DNA of 64,000 nucleotides, taken from Candidatus Iainarchaeum sp. Lineage in GTDB: Archaea > Iainarchaeota > Iainarchaeia > Iainarchaeales > DTGL01. A program made the translations under genes and the position numbers. The notes beneath the pieces are model-generated. The model was not told the origin of the DNA. It searched no databases and was given only the letters and a program-made list of their open reading frames with translations. The stretch spans positions 1-64,000 of the forward strand of contig JAOAJX010000005.1 in the NCBI GenBank assembly GCA_026413945.1. Reading direction: 5' to 3'. Position 1 is the first letter of the stretch; every line of letters begins with the position of its first letter. This document shows, piece after piece, positions 1-8,629 of this stretch.

Positions 1-2
1 CT

Positions 3-881
3 CCAACACCTACTCCAACACCGAGCCCCGGTGGCGGTGGCGGAGGTGGAGGCGGTACTTATTATACACAAGTTTGCGGAGATAAAATCTGTGATGCTTA
101 CAAAGAGAACTATTGTAACTGCCCTTCTGACTGTGGCAAGCCATTCTGTGCAACTTGTACTGAGCTTGTTTGTGAGAATGGTAGCCCGAAATGCAAGGCA
201 ATTACACCTTGTGTAGGAAATCGCATCTGTGAAGAAGGTGAAAATTACGAAAATGCCCCAAGCGACTGTGTGCAGCCATTTGTCCCAGTAGAAAGACCAT
301 CTTTCTGTGGTGATGGCACATGTAACCCATGGGAAAACTGCTCAACGTGTGCTGCTGATTGTGCTTGTGAATTCGGAAAGACCTGCATAGATGGCGTTTG
401 CGTAAGAGCTCCTTACTGTGGCGACTTTATCTGCCAGCAGGACGAATCTTATGAGACTTGTCCACAAGATTGCCCTGCGCCGGCAGCAACACAGCCACCT
501 ACACCAACTTTCCCACAAAGAACACCAACACCAACAGTAGCAGGACCAACAGGATTCTTCGGCCTCGGAGCTTTAGGAGACGCATTTGGTTTGCTCTTAC
601 TTTTACTAGTACTGCTATTAATAATACTTAGCCAAACCATATTCCTCGAAACAGAGACCACAACAACAACACTTACTTTGAAAGCAAAAAATTTGCTTGG
701 AAAGCCCATGGATGAAGCAGAGATAAAAGTTCTCAAGGATGGCGAGCCGCATTCAACTAAAGTCACAGGCGAAGACGGTAAAGCAACATTCCTGTTAGGC
801 GAAGGTGAATACAAAATTAAAGCAAAGAAAGGGCGCATAAAGAGAAACTTTATCCCAAAAACAGTAAGAATCGGTGAATAA
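3..881 (+). CDS. Cys-rich surface protein, 5' truncated by window edge; TP/Gly-rich linker, CGDxxC...CPxDC repeats, one TM, C-terminal Ig-like/carboxypeptidase-regulatory-like domain
   Basis: Frame is open from base 3; the listed ORF at 270 is only the downstream Met. Reads PTPTPTPSPGGGGGGGG..CGDKICDAYKENYCNCPSDC..CGDGTCNPWENCSTCAADC..CGDFICQQDESYETCPQDC, then hydrophobic LLLLLLVLLLIIL, then LTLKAKNLLGKPMDEAEIKVLKDGEPHSTKVTGEDGKATFLL. Confidence 0.8.
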   Translation, partial: PTPTPTPSPGGGGGGGGGTYYTQVCGDKICDAYKENYCNCPSDCGKPFCATCTELVCENGSPKCKAITPCVGNRICEEGENYENAPSDCVQPFVPVERPSFCGDGTCNPWENCSTCAADCACEFGKTCIDGVCVRAPYCGDFICQQDESYETCPQDCPAPAATQPPTPTFPQRTPTPTVAGPTGFFGLGALGDAFGLLLLLLVLLLIILSQTIFLETETTTTTLTLKAKNLLGKPMDEAEIKVLKDGEPHSTKVTGEDGKATFLLGEGEYKIKAKKGRIKRNFIPKTVRIGE

Positions 882-894
882 TAAAAGCGCCCCT

Positions 895-926
895 GCCTTT
901 TTCTTTTTTTTCCATTTTTTCACCGG
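895..926 (+). terminator. T-rich archaeal-type terminator
   Basis: tttttctttttttt tract just after the stop of the preceding CDS. Confidence 0.4.
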
Positions 927-986
927 CAATTACCTCTAAAAAATATTAAAGCCACTCTTTAGTCAAAATTATTTTGGGTGGTTTAA

Positions 987-1241
987 TTGAACAAACCTGT
1001 AAAAAAGCTTACTGTTGGTAGCATACAAGTTGCATCATGGCTAAATGAAGGTAAAAGCGGGAACTTCTATACCTTCACAATCTCCAGGCGTTTTAAGGAT
1101 GAAAAAGACTCCTGGCAAAGTTCAAATTCGTTGCGTCTAAGCGACCTTCCTAAAGCAATATTTGCACTTCAAGAAGCCTACAGGCAATTTGCTCTAAAGG
1201 AGTTCTCACAATTAGAAAATGATTTGGACATTAAAAAATAA
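987..1241 (+). CDS. Small conserved protein (84 aa), resembles a family common in plasmids, phages and archaea
   Basis: TTG start with gggtggt SD; pattern VGSIQVASWLNEGKSGNFYTFTISRRFKDEKDSWQSSNSLRLSDLPKAIFALQEAYRQF. Confidence 0.6.
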   Translation: MNKPVKKLTVGSIQVASWLNEGKSGNFYTFTISRRFKDEKDSWQSSNSLRLSDLPKAIFALQEAYRQFALKEFSQLENDLDIKK

Positions 1242-1288
1242 ATAAGGCTGCGGTGAATTTTTAATTAAATTGATTTTTTCTTTCATTT

Positions 1289-3400
1289 ATGCAAAAATCA
1301 CTAAATAAAAATGAGGAAATAGAAAAAATTGTGCTCAAGGCAAACTCATTTGAAAGCTTCAATCCGCTGCAAGAAAAAGTACTTAAAGAGGATTGGGCAA
1401 ACTCTTGTTTAGTTGTAAGTGCACCAACTGCAAGCGGAAAGACTATTGTTGCCGAACTCTGTGCACTTAACTGCCTATTGAAAAAAAATATGAAGGTTGT
1501 TTACACAGCACCACTGAAAGCATTAGCTGCTGAGCATTACAAGGATTGGAAGAAAAAATATTCTGATTTAGGAATTAAAGTTGCTATAAGCACTGGCGAC
1601 TTTGATTCAAGCTCACATTATTTATCAAAATACGACTGGATAGTTACCACTAATGAAAAACTTGACTCATTGATAACACACCGTGCCGACTGGCTTTCGA
1701 GAGTTGGGCTTCTTATTGTTGATGAAATACATGAGATTGGTAGCACAAGGGGCGCTACCATAGAAGCAGCTATAATAAAGATGCTTCAGCTAAATGAAAA
1801 ACTTCAAATAATTTCACTTAGCGCTACGATACCTAACGCTGACAACATTGCTTCTTGGCTCAACGCAAAACTTATTTTAAGCGACTATAGACCTGTAAAG
1901 CTAATGGAAGGCGTACTTCTTGATGAAGAAATATTTTTTTCAAAAGAAACAATTAAATTGGATACTCAAGATATCGAAGGTCTTATCTTAGATACGCTTG
2001 CACAGAAAAAACAGATATTAATTTTCATGCTAACAAGAAAAAAGACAGAGCAAATGTGTGAAAAAATAGCAGATATTGTTGATAAAAAACTATTTCCAAG
2101 AGAAAAACTTTATTTAAAAAACATCGCCCACAAGATTGAGAATGTCTTGGAAAATCCAACAGAACAATGTAGAAATCTTGCAAAGTTAGTCTCAAGAGGC
2201 ATAGCTTTTCACCACGCCGGCTTAATGCCAAAGCAAAGAGAAATTATAGAAGATGCTTTCAGGGAAGGCAAAATCAAAGCAATTGTTGCCACAACCACGC
2301 TTGCTATGGGTATAAATCTGCCAGCTTTCAGGGTTTTTATACCTTCATTGTACAGATACACCGAGTTTGGTATGCAAAAAATACCCGTTTCAGAATATAA
2401 GCAACTCGCAGGCAGAGCCGGCAGACCCAAATATGACTCTTTAGGCCAGGCAATTACTCTTGCAAAGAGCGAAGATGAAAAAGAAGAAATAATAAACAAT
2501 TATATAAAAGGCAACCCAGAACCCATAGAATCAAATCTTGCCTATGAACCAGTTCTTAGGACACAGGTCCTTTCAATAATAGCAAGCAATATTGCAAACA
2601 AACCAAACTCCATTGAAAGTTTTTTCCAAAAAAGTTTCTATTTTTACCAATACGGTAACACACAAGCTCTTAATAAAAAAGTTAAATCAATATTACAAGA
2701 TCTTATAAGCTATGATTTTGTTTTTCAAGACAAAGAGAGGTTTATTGCAACACCCTTGGGTGAAAGGGTTGCTGAGCTATACTTAGACCCAGAAAGCGCT
2801 TATCGTATGATGCAGCACCTAACTTCAAACATGACGGAATTGAAAGCTTTGTATTGCATTGTTGAAGCAACAGAATTTGGCTCATACCCAAAAATAACCA
2901 ACTCAAAAAAAGAATCTCTTTTCCAAGAATTCCTTGCTAGAGAAAATGAGCTCAGGCTAGATGCAATGAAAACATATTTCACAGATGAGTTTGCACTAGA
3001 AAAGTTTAATGCTTCGCTGCTATTAAGCAACTGGATAAATGAGGTTAGTGAGCAACAGATAATGGATGAATTCAATGTTGAGCCTGGCGTACTGCACTCA
3101 AAGCTTATGATTTGTGATTGGCTATCTTATTCAGCAGCCGAATTGGCAAAGCTTATGGGCTTAAAAGAAAACGCTTTCTTTATGGAAAAAATAAGGAAAA
3201 GGCTCCAAAGCGGCATAAGAGAAGAACTCATTCCTTTAGTGCAATTGCGCGGAATAGGGCGCGTAAGAGCTAGGAAGCTTTACAGAAATGGCATACGTTC
3301 CATATCTGATCTTAAAAAAGCCCACGCTTCTGATATTGCAAAAATAATTGGTGAAAAAGTAGCGCTAAACATTAAATCGCAACTAGGTAAATTGGAATAA
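1289..3400 (+). CDS. hel308: Ski2-like ATP-dependent DNA helicase Hel308
   Basis: APTASGKT, DEIHEIG, SLSATIPN, RGIAFHHAGL, QLAGRAGRPKYD motifs; C-terminal HhH LRGIGRVRARKLYRNGI. Confidence 0.9.
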   Translation: MQKSLNKNEEIEKIVLKANSFESFNPLQEKVLKEDWANSCLVVSAPTASGKTIVAELCALNCLLKKNMKVVYTAPLKALAAEHYKDWKKKYSDLGIKVAISTGDFDSSSHYLSKYDWIVTTNEKLDSLITHRADWLSRVGLLIVDEIHEIGSTRGATIEAAIIKMLQLNEKLQIISLSATIPNADNIASWLNAKLILSDYRPVKLMEGVLLDEEIFFSKETIKLDTQDIEGLILDTLAQKKQILIFMLTRKKTEQMCEKIADIVDKKLFPREKLYLKNIAHKIENVLENPTEQCRNLAKLVSRGIAFHHAGLMPKQREIIEDAFREGKIKAIVATTTLAMGINLPAFRVFIPSLYRYTEFGMQKIPVSEYKQLAGRAGRPKYDSLGQAITLAKSEDEKEEIINNYIKGNPEPIESNLAYEPVLRTQVLSIIASNIANKPNSIESFFQKSFYFYQYGNTQALNKKVKSILQDLISYDFVFQDKERFIATPLGERVAELYLDPESAYRMMQHLTSNMTELKALYCIVEATEFGSYPKITNSKKESLFQEFLARENELRLDAMKTYFTDEFALEKFNASLLLSNWINEVSEQQIMDEFNVEPGVLHSKLMICDWLSYSAAELAKLMGLKENAFFMEKIRKRLQSGIREELIPLVQLRGIGRVRARKLYRNGIRSISDLKKAHASDIAKIIGEKVALNIKSQLGKLE

Positions 3401-3567
3401 CAGAAGCATTGATAATACAAAACAAACCAAACTTACGGATTTTTAAGATAAAAGAAAAGTTTATTAACCACTAAAAACATTAGAATTACAATTAGAGAAT
3501 TAAATTAAACAATTAAACACATAAATAATTAATTTGAGTTGAGCTTGTGTAGAAAGAAGGTGCTTTT

Positions 3568-6500
3568 ATGTCCATAAAAGAAAAAATAAAATCATTCTAT
3601 TACATTTTTGAGGATCGTTACTATGATGTGCTCGACCGTATAAACAAAGTCATTCCGGTTTACAAGGTAATAGATCCAATAGATAGGCATTTTCCATCCT
3701 TCATACTTTTCATCCTTCTCTTGGTTTTCCTTTTAACTTGGTTTTTCATCCTTCCAGCTTTACGCCCACCTCAAGAATACGACTTTATTACACACATAGA
3801 GGTATTGGATAATGAAACAAAAAGCCCTATAAGTGGCGCTGATGTAATTATTAAGTTGGCAAGCATTGAAGGGGCAGATCAGCTTAATAAAGCTACGGAT
3901 TCTAAGGGCATTGCAACATTCAGCTTTAAAACAAAGCGTAAACTTGAATCAGTTGAGGCAAAGATTTCAATTTCAAAGAAAGACAGCAACTACGATGAAA
4001 TAAAAAACAAAGATGTTGTTCTTGTTAATTCAGAAAAAAAGGTTTTCTCATTAAGAAAGCCAGGTCTTGTTTTCAAGGGTGCTATTGAGATCCACATTTT
4101 GAAAGACGCGGTCGGCAGCGAAGCAATAAGAGATCGCCAGATAATAATAACATTTTCTTGCCAACGTGGCAGCCCCCCAGCAAATATAAACAGACATGGC
4201 AGTGAGCAGCCATTTAAGGTAGAAAGACCACTTGGCTGCGAAGGCCTAAGTGCAACGGCATCAGCACAGGGCTTTAACCCAGCAACTCTTTCTCTGGAAA
4301 ATAAAGAAATAGCCATATTTAAGCTTACACCCATACAACAAATTGAAGAAAAAGGCATACTTGAAGTTACAGTTAATGAGCACAACGATTCTCTAGCAAA
4401 GGACGTAGTTGTCAGGGTTTACGATGCTACAACAAGCAGCCTGGTTACACAAAAGACAACTACGGAAACAGGCACAGCTCTTTTTGAGGCACTTAAAGCA
4501 GGTTACTATGATGTTAGCGCAATAGCTTCAGACAACAGGACCACATCTAAACAGAATGTCCGCGTAATAGCCAATGAAAAAACACAGGTTGGCTTAAAGC
4601 TGACTAAGCCTGAGCCGAGAATTAACTATAAATTGTTTTTTAAGGTGATTGACTCAAACTCAAGAGCAATCATTCCGGATGCAGAAATAATAATTTATAT
4701 GGATCAATTTTACGTAGCATCAGTACAATCTGATGGAAACGGTTTAGTTTCATATACTGTAAGTGAAGCTGACAGGAACAAATCTTTCAAGATAATAGTC
4801 AGGCATCCAAATTACTCGGTTTTGACAATATCAGTCCCAGTGCTTGAGATCAGCGCATCAACACCAACAGAAATAGAGCTTATGGCACTTGCAGAATATG
4901 AGACAACTTACTTGCCTGTAGCAATAATTAAGGCAAACAAATACTATGGCAGTGTGCCACTCACCGTTGAGTTTGACGCATCACAAAGCTTTGATCCAGA
5001 TGGCACAATAAAGAGCTACGAATGGGACTTTGGAGATGGAAATAAAGAAACTGGTGTTGCAAGAGTGCACACATATGCTTCCAAAGGAATATATTTTGTA
5101 AAGCTTCGCGTAAAAGATGAGAGCAACCTTTTGGGTGAAACAAGTACAATTATACAAGTTGGTCTTGAAAGCTATGCGCCAGTTCCAATAATACTCGCTG
5201 ACAAATATTATGGTGAGTTACCATTAACAATATCTTTTGATGGTTCTTCAAGCTTTGACCCTGATGGCACAATAGGAAAGTATACTTGGAAATTCTGTGA
5301 TGGCAATACTTCAAATGAAAAAAAGCCAATACACACATATTACAAACCTGGTAATTATGTAGTATCTCTAACCGTAGAAGACAATCAGGGAAAGACCTCT
5401 ATAGCATACCAGCTGATCCAAGTCAGAAAAAAGCCAGATATTTCTGAGCTTTATGCACCAATCGCTATTTTTTCAGCAGACAAATATTTTGGTGTGCCAC
5501 CTTTGACAGTGTCATTTGACGCATCACAAAGCTTTGATCCAGACGGAACAATAAAGAGCTACGCATGGGACTTTGGAGATGGCACCACAGCAACAGGGAA
5601 GATTGCAGCGCACATATTTACAAACAAAGGCATCTATCTTGTAAAGCTGCGCGTAACAGATCAAAATGATATTTCTGGAGAATCTAGCATAGTAATTCAA
5701 GTTGGGCTTGATAGTTATAGACCTATTTCTATAATAAGAGCAGACAGATATGCGGGCAAAGCACCATTAACCGTTCATTTCGATGGCTCTTACAGCTTTG
5801 ATCCAGATGGCACAATAGTTAGTTATCTCTGGGAATTTGATGATGGTAACACAGCCAAAGGCCCAACTACAACACGCACCTTTGAAAAAGAAGGCATCTA
5901 CAAAGTTTCACTAACTGTAATAGACAATAACAATAAATCAGACGAGACTGAAATTTATATACAAGTAGGAAAAATCCCAGTGATTACAATTGGAAAGGTT
6001 TTGGTTAGGGTTATAGACCTGCAAGGTAAGCCTGTAAGCGGTGCAGCTGTTTACCTATACAGAGAGGACTTGCCTTTTACTCTAAACACACCAGGATATG
6101 CTATCTACACCGATGCAAATGGCCAGTATCTCTATGACTGTGTAGAGCCAAGTATAAAAGCCTATTATGCAAAAGCACTAAAGGACAATCTCTTCGGAGA
6201 ATCAAACCGTGAGCTTGTCTCAGCAGGAATGCTCGTCACTTTAACAATAGTGATGTCAGAAGATTATGGTGAGATTGAAGCAATTGTTGTAGATCAGAAC
6301 GAAAATAAGATTTCGGGTGCTGATGTAATAATATATAATGAAATAGGCACCATTGAAGCAAGATGCAAAACAGGTCTAACAGGAACTTGCAACTCAGGGC
6401 CAATAAAAGCAGGTAAAATGGTTTATTTGGCTGCTTCAAAGGAGAATTACATAAGCTCTTATAGTGAGCAGTTTCAGGTTATAGCAAAGAACTTGCACTC

Positions 6501-8625
6501 TATTAAGCTTGTTTTGTACCCTAAAGGACCCGACTCAGGCATTGAAATGAGTTTTGTTGATATATGCAACGACTGGCAGTGCAAAGAAACAGTTTCAGTG
6601 ATTGCATCTGACACAAATTCAGAGAGATATTACTACGCAAAATTCTACCTTAAACTGTTTGCAAACGAGAGCACGAACATTTATTCCTACCTTAGAGCTG
6701 GACTTGAAAGCCAGGAATCAATAGCAGTTGAGAATTACAAGATAAGAATAATGGAAGTTAGAGCTCCAGGCTCAAAAATTTTCTATGCCACTTGCTATAA
6801 TCCATCAAACAAGTATGAAATAAAAACAAACTGCATAGCAGGCATAAACTCCGGCTCAAAAATGGTTTTATTGCAATGGAATAAGCTTTCTGGTCAAAAT
6901 GGTGTGATTGTACCAATAATGTTAAAGTTTGGTGTAGAAAAAGGCCTTGGCACAAACGAAAAGCTTGAACTAAGGTATGCTGCTAAAGCAATACAGTTTA
7001 GTACTGAACGCAAAACAGATGAAAAATTACTCACTTTGATCATAGGAGATCACATTTGCACAGAAAAGAAAATAAACTGGCACTTCAAGCTATATTCTGG
7101 TAACAACCTAGTTAAAGATGGGCTCACTGAAAAGTTTGCAACAGACCTTAACCTAAGCAAAGAATATATGCTCCATTACTCTATAAAAAATTGCACTGAG
7201 ATTGATTACACTGGATCAAAACTCGAGGTGTGGGATGAGAATGTAGCAAATGCAATTTCTTTCCCAGATTTCACAACACCCAAACCACACACTTTATACG
7301 CAAGCATCCCTTCTTTGAAGCCAGGTCAAACCTTAGAAGACAAAGTAAAAATAAAAGCAGCAAATATCGCTGAATTTACAAGAGTTTTGTTTAAGCTTTC
7401 AAAAGGTGCTGATATTCCAGTTAATGGCACCACAAAAGTTCTTTTTAGAATAATTTCTACAAAAGAAATGAGATTTGAAGGTTTGCCTCAAAGTTTGCCC
7501 CCCAACATTATTATAAACATCACAGGTTATCTAAAAGATTCAGGCACGGGTGGTGGAGTTGCAAATGCAACAGTGGAGGTTTCACTCAATGATGTTGTGC
7601 TTGGTACTATTACCACTGAAGCCAATGGGCGCTTTACATATGTGCAGCCGTCAGGAACCGCACTGCCAAAACCAAACGATGTTGTGAAGCTAAAAGGGAC
7701 CCATACTGATTATGCGCCAGCATTTGCCTCTATACCTGTTAGACAAGGTGGTGCTGTAGGAATATCATGCATAACAATAAAGCCTTCTGAGCCAATAAAG
7801 CTAAATAAAGGCGATTCAAGCAAGGTTATAGTAATTACTAAAAAATGCCCTGAAGGTGTAGCAGTTAAACTTGAATCATCACTTTCTTTGTCACAGAAAG
7901 AGTTTACTATGGGTACAGACGAAACAAAAGAAGTTCCTTTTACGGCAAGTGGTACAACAGTATCTCAAGGAATTTATCCAATATATGCAAGTGCGAGATT
8001 TATCAGCGCTTCAACATATAAAAATATTGGCATAGTGGACGTCATAGTAAATGATCCGAACTCCTGCTTTGTTATGGAGAATTACATTTATGATATGAAA
8101 AGCGGCAGAGCCACGGGCATAATAAAGAATAAATGCTTATACCCAAATAATGATCCAGACATGCCTCTAATAACAATAGCTAACAATGCAGTTGAGCTTA
8201 AATATGCTGATAAACCAGTGAGCATCACATTTAAGTGGCGTATCAAGTCAGAAGCCTTGGAAAATGGAGCAAAAAGCATAAACATTACCTCTTATGAAGC
8301 AACATCTACAATTAATCTTACAACTACTTATATTGCCGATTTGGCAGAATTCAATGCTGAGGATTACATAAAAGGCAATGCTTCAAAAGGCGTAAAAGGT
8401 TTAAAACAAGCGCCAGGGTATAGCGGCGGCAAACTATGCAATGTTAAGTTTGTGCCAGAAAGCGACGATAGCCGCGTGCTTGTTTGGATTGAAGGCACAA
8501 AAGTAATGGGTAGATTTATTGGCGAGCGTGAGGAACGCGGTGAATACAGCTTTACCTTAATAAACAAGGGTGTGAAGAACACAATGTATACTTTCATCGG
8601 TATTGATGATTATATAACAAGGTGA
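3568..8625 (+). CDS. Giant surface protein (1685 aa): N-terminal TM, carboxypeptidase-regulatory/Ig-like repeats, four PKD domains
   Basis: N-terminal FILFILLLVFLLTWFFI; four copies of FDxSxSFDPDGTI..YxWxFxDGN (near nt 4960-5900). Confidence 0.85.
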   Translation: MSIKEKIKSFYYIFEDRYYDVLDRINKVIPVYKVIDPIDRHFPSFILFILLLVFLLTWFFILPALRPPQEYDFITHIEVLDNETKSPISGADVIIKLASIEGADQLNKATDSKGIATFSFKTKRKLESVEAKISISKKDSNYDEIKNKDVVLVNSEKKVFSLRKPGLVFKGAIEIHILKDAVGSEAIRDRQIIITFSCQRGSPPANINRHGSEQPFKVERPLGCEGLSATASAQGFNPATLSLENKEIAIFKLTPIQQIEEKGILEVTVNEHNDSLAKDVVVRVYDATTSSLVTQKTTTETGTALFEALKAGYYDVSAIASDNRTTSKQNVRVIANEKTQVGLKLTKPEPRINYKLFFKVIDSNSRAIIPDAEIIIYMDQFYVASVQSDGNGLVSYTVSEADRNKSFKIIVRHPNYSVLTISVPVLEISASTPTEIELMALAEYETTYLPVAIIKANKYYGSVPLTVEFDASQSFDPDGTIKSYEWDFGDGNKETGVARVHTYASKGIYFVKLRVKDESNLLGETSTIIQVGLESYAPVPIILADKYYGELPLTISFDGSSSFDPDGTIGKYTWKFCDGNTSNEKKPIHTYYKPGNYVVSLTVEDNQGKTSIAYQLIQVRKKPDISELYAPIAIFSADKYFGVPPLTVSFDASQSFDPDGTIKSYAWDFGDGTTATGKIAAHIFTNKGIYLVKLRVTDQNDISGESSIVIQVGLDSYRPISIIRADRYAGKAPLTVHFDGSYSFDPDGTIVSYLWEFDDGNTAKGPTTTRTFEKEGIYKVSLTVIDNNNKSDETEIYIQVGKIPVITIGKVLVRVIDLQGKPVSGAAVYLYREDLPFTLNTPGYAIYTDANGQYLYDCVEPSIKAYYAKALKDNLFGESNRELVSAGMLVTLTIVMSEDYGEIEAIVVDQNENKISGADVIIYNEIGTIEARCKTGLTGTCNSGPIKAGKMVYLAASKENYISSYSEQFQVIAKNLHSIKLVLYPKGPDSGIEMSFVDICNDWQCKETVSVIASDTNSERYYYAKFYLKLFANESTNIYSYLRAGLESQESIAVENYKIRIMEVRAPGSKIFYATCYNPSNKYEIKTNCIAGINSGSKMVLLQWNKLSGQNGVIVPIMLKFGVEKGLGTNEKLELRYAAKAIQFSTERKTDEKLLTLIIGDHICTEKKINWHFKLYSGNNLVKDGLTEKFATDLNLSKEYMLHYSIKNCTEIDYTGSKLEVWDENVANAISFPDFTTPKPHTLYASIPSLKPGQTLEDKVKIKAANIAEFTRVLFKLSKGADIPVNGTTKVLFRIISTKEMRFEGLPQSLPPNIIINITGYLKDSGTGGGVANATVEVSLNDVVLGTITTEANGRFTYVQPSGTALPKPNDVVKLKGTHTDYAPAFASIPVRQGGAVGISCITIKPSEPIKLNKGDSSKVIVITKKCPEGVAVKLESSLSLSQKEFTMGTDETKEVPFTASGTTVSQGIYPIYASARFISASTYKNIGIVDVIVNDPNSCFVMENYIYDMKSGRATGIIKNKCLYPNNDPDMPLITIANNAVELKYADKPVSITFKWRIKSEALENGAKSINITSYEATSTINLTTTYIADLAEFNAEDYIKGNASKGVKGLKQAPGYSGGKLCNVKFVPESDDSRVLVWIEGTKVMGRFIGEREERGEYSFTLINKGVKNTMYTFIGIDDYITR
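4912..5985 (+). repeat. Four consecutive PKD domains, apparently two copies of a two-domain unit
   Basis: DASQSFDPDGTIKSYEWDFGDG (about 4976) versus DASQSFDPDGTIKSYAWDFGDG (about 5518); linker IIQVGLESYAPVPII versus VIQVGLDSYRPISII. Confidence 0.8.
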
Positions 8626-8629
8626 GATA

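Noticed and set aside
31-216. ORF 61 aa (+) and ORF 10..201 (-)
   Set aside because: Both are out of frame with the Cys-rich CDS that is open from base 3 through 881; they are shadow ORFs.
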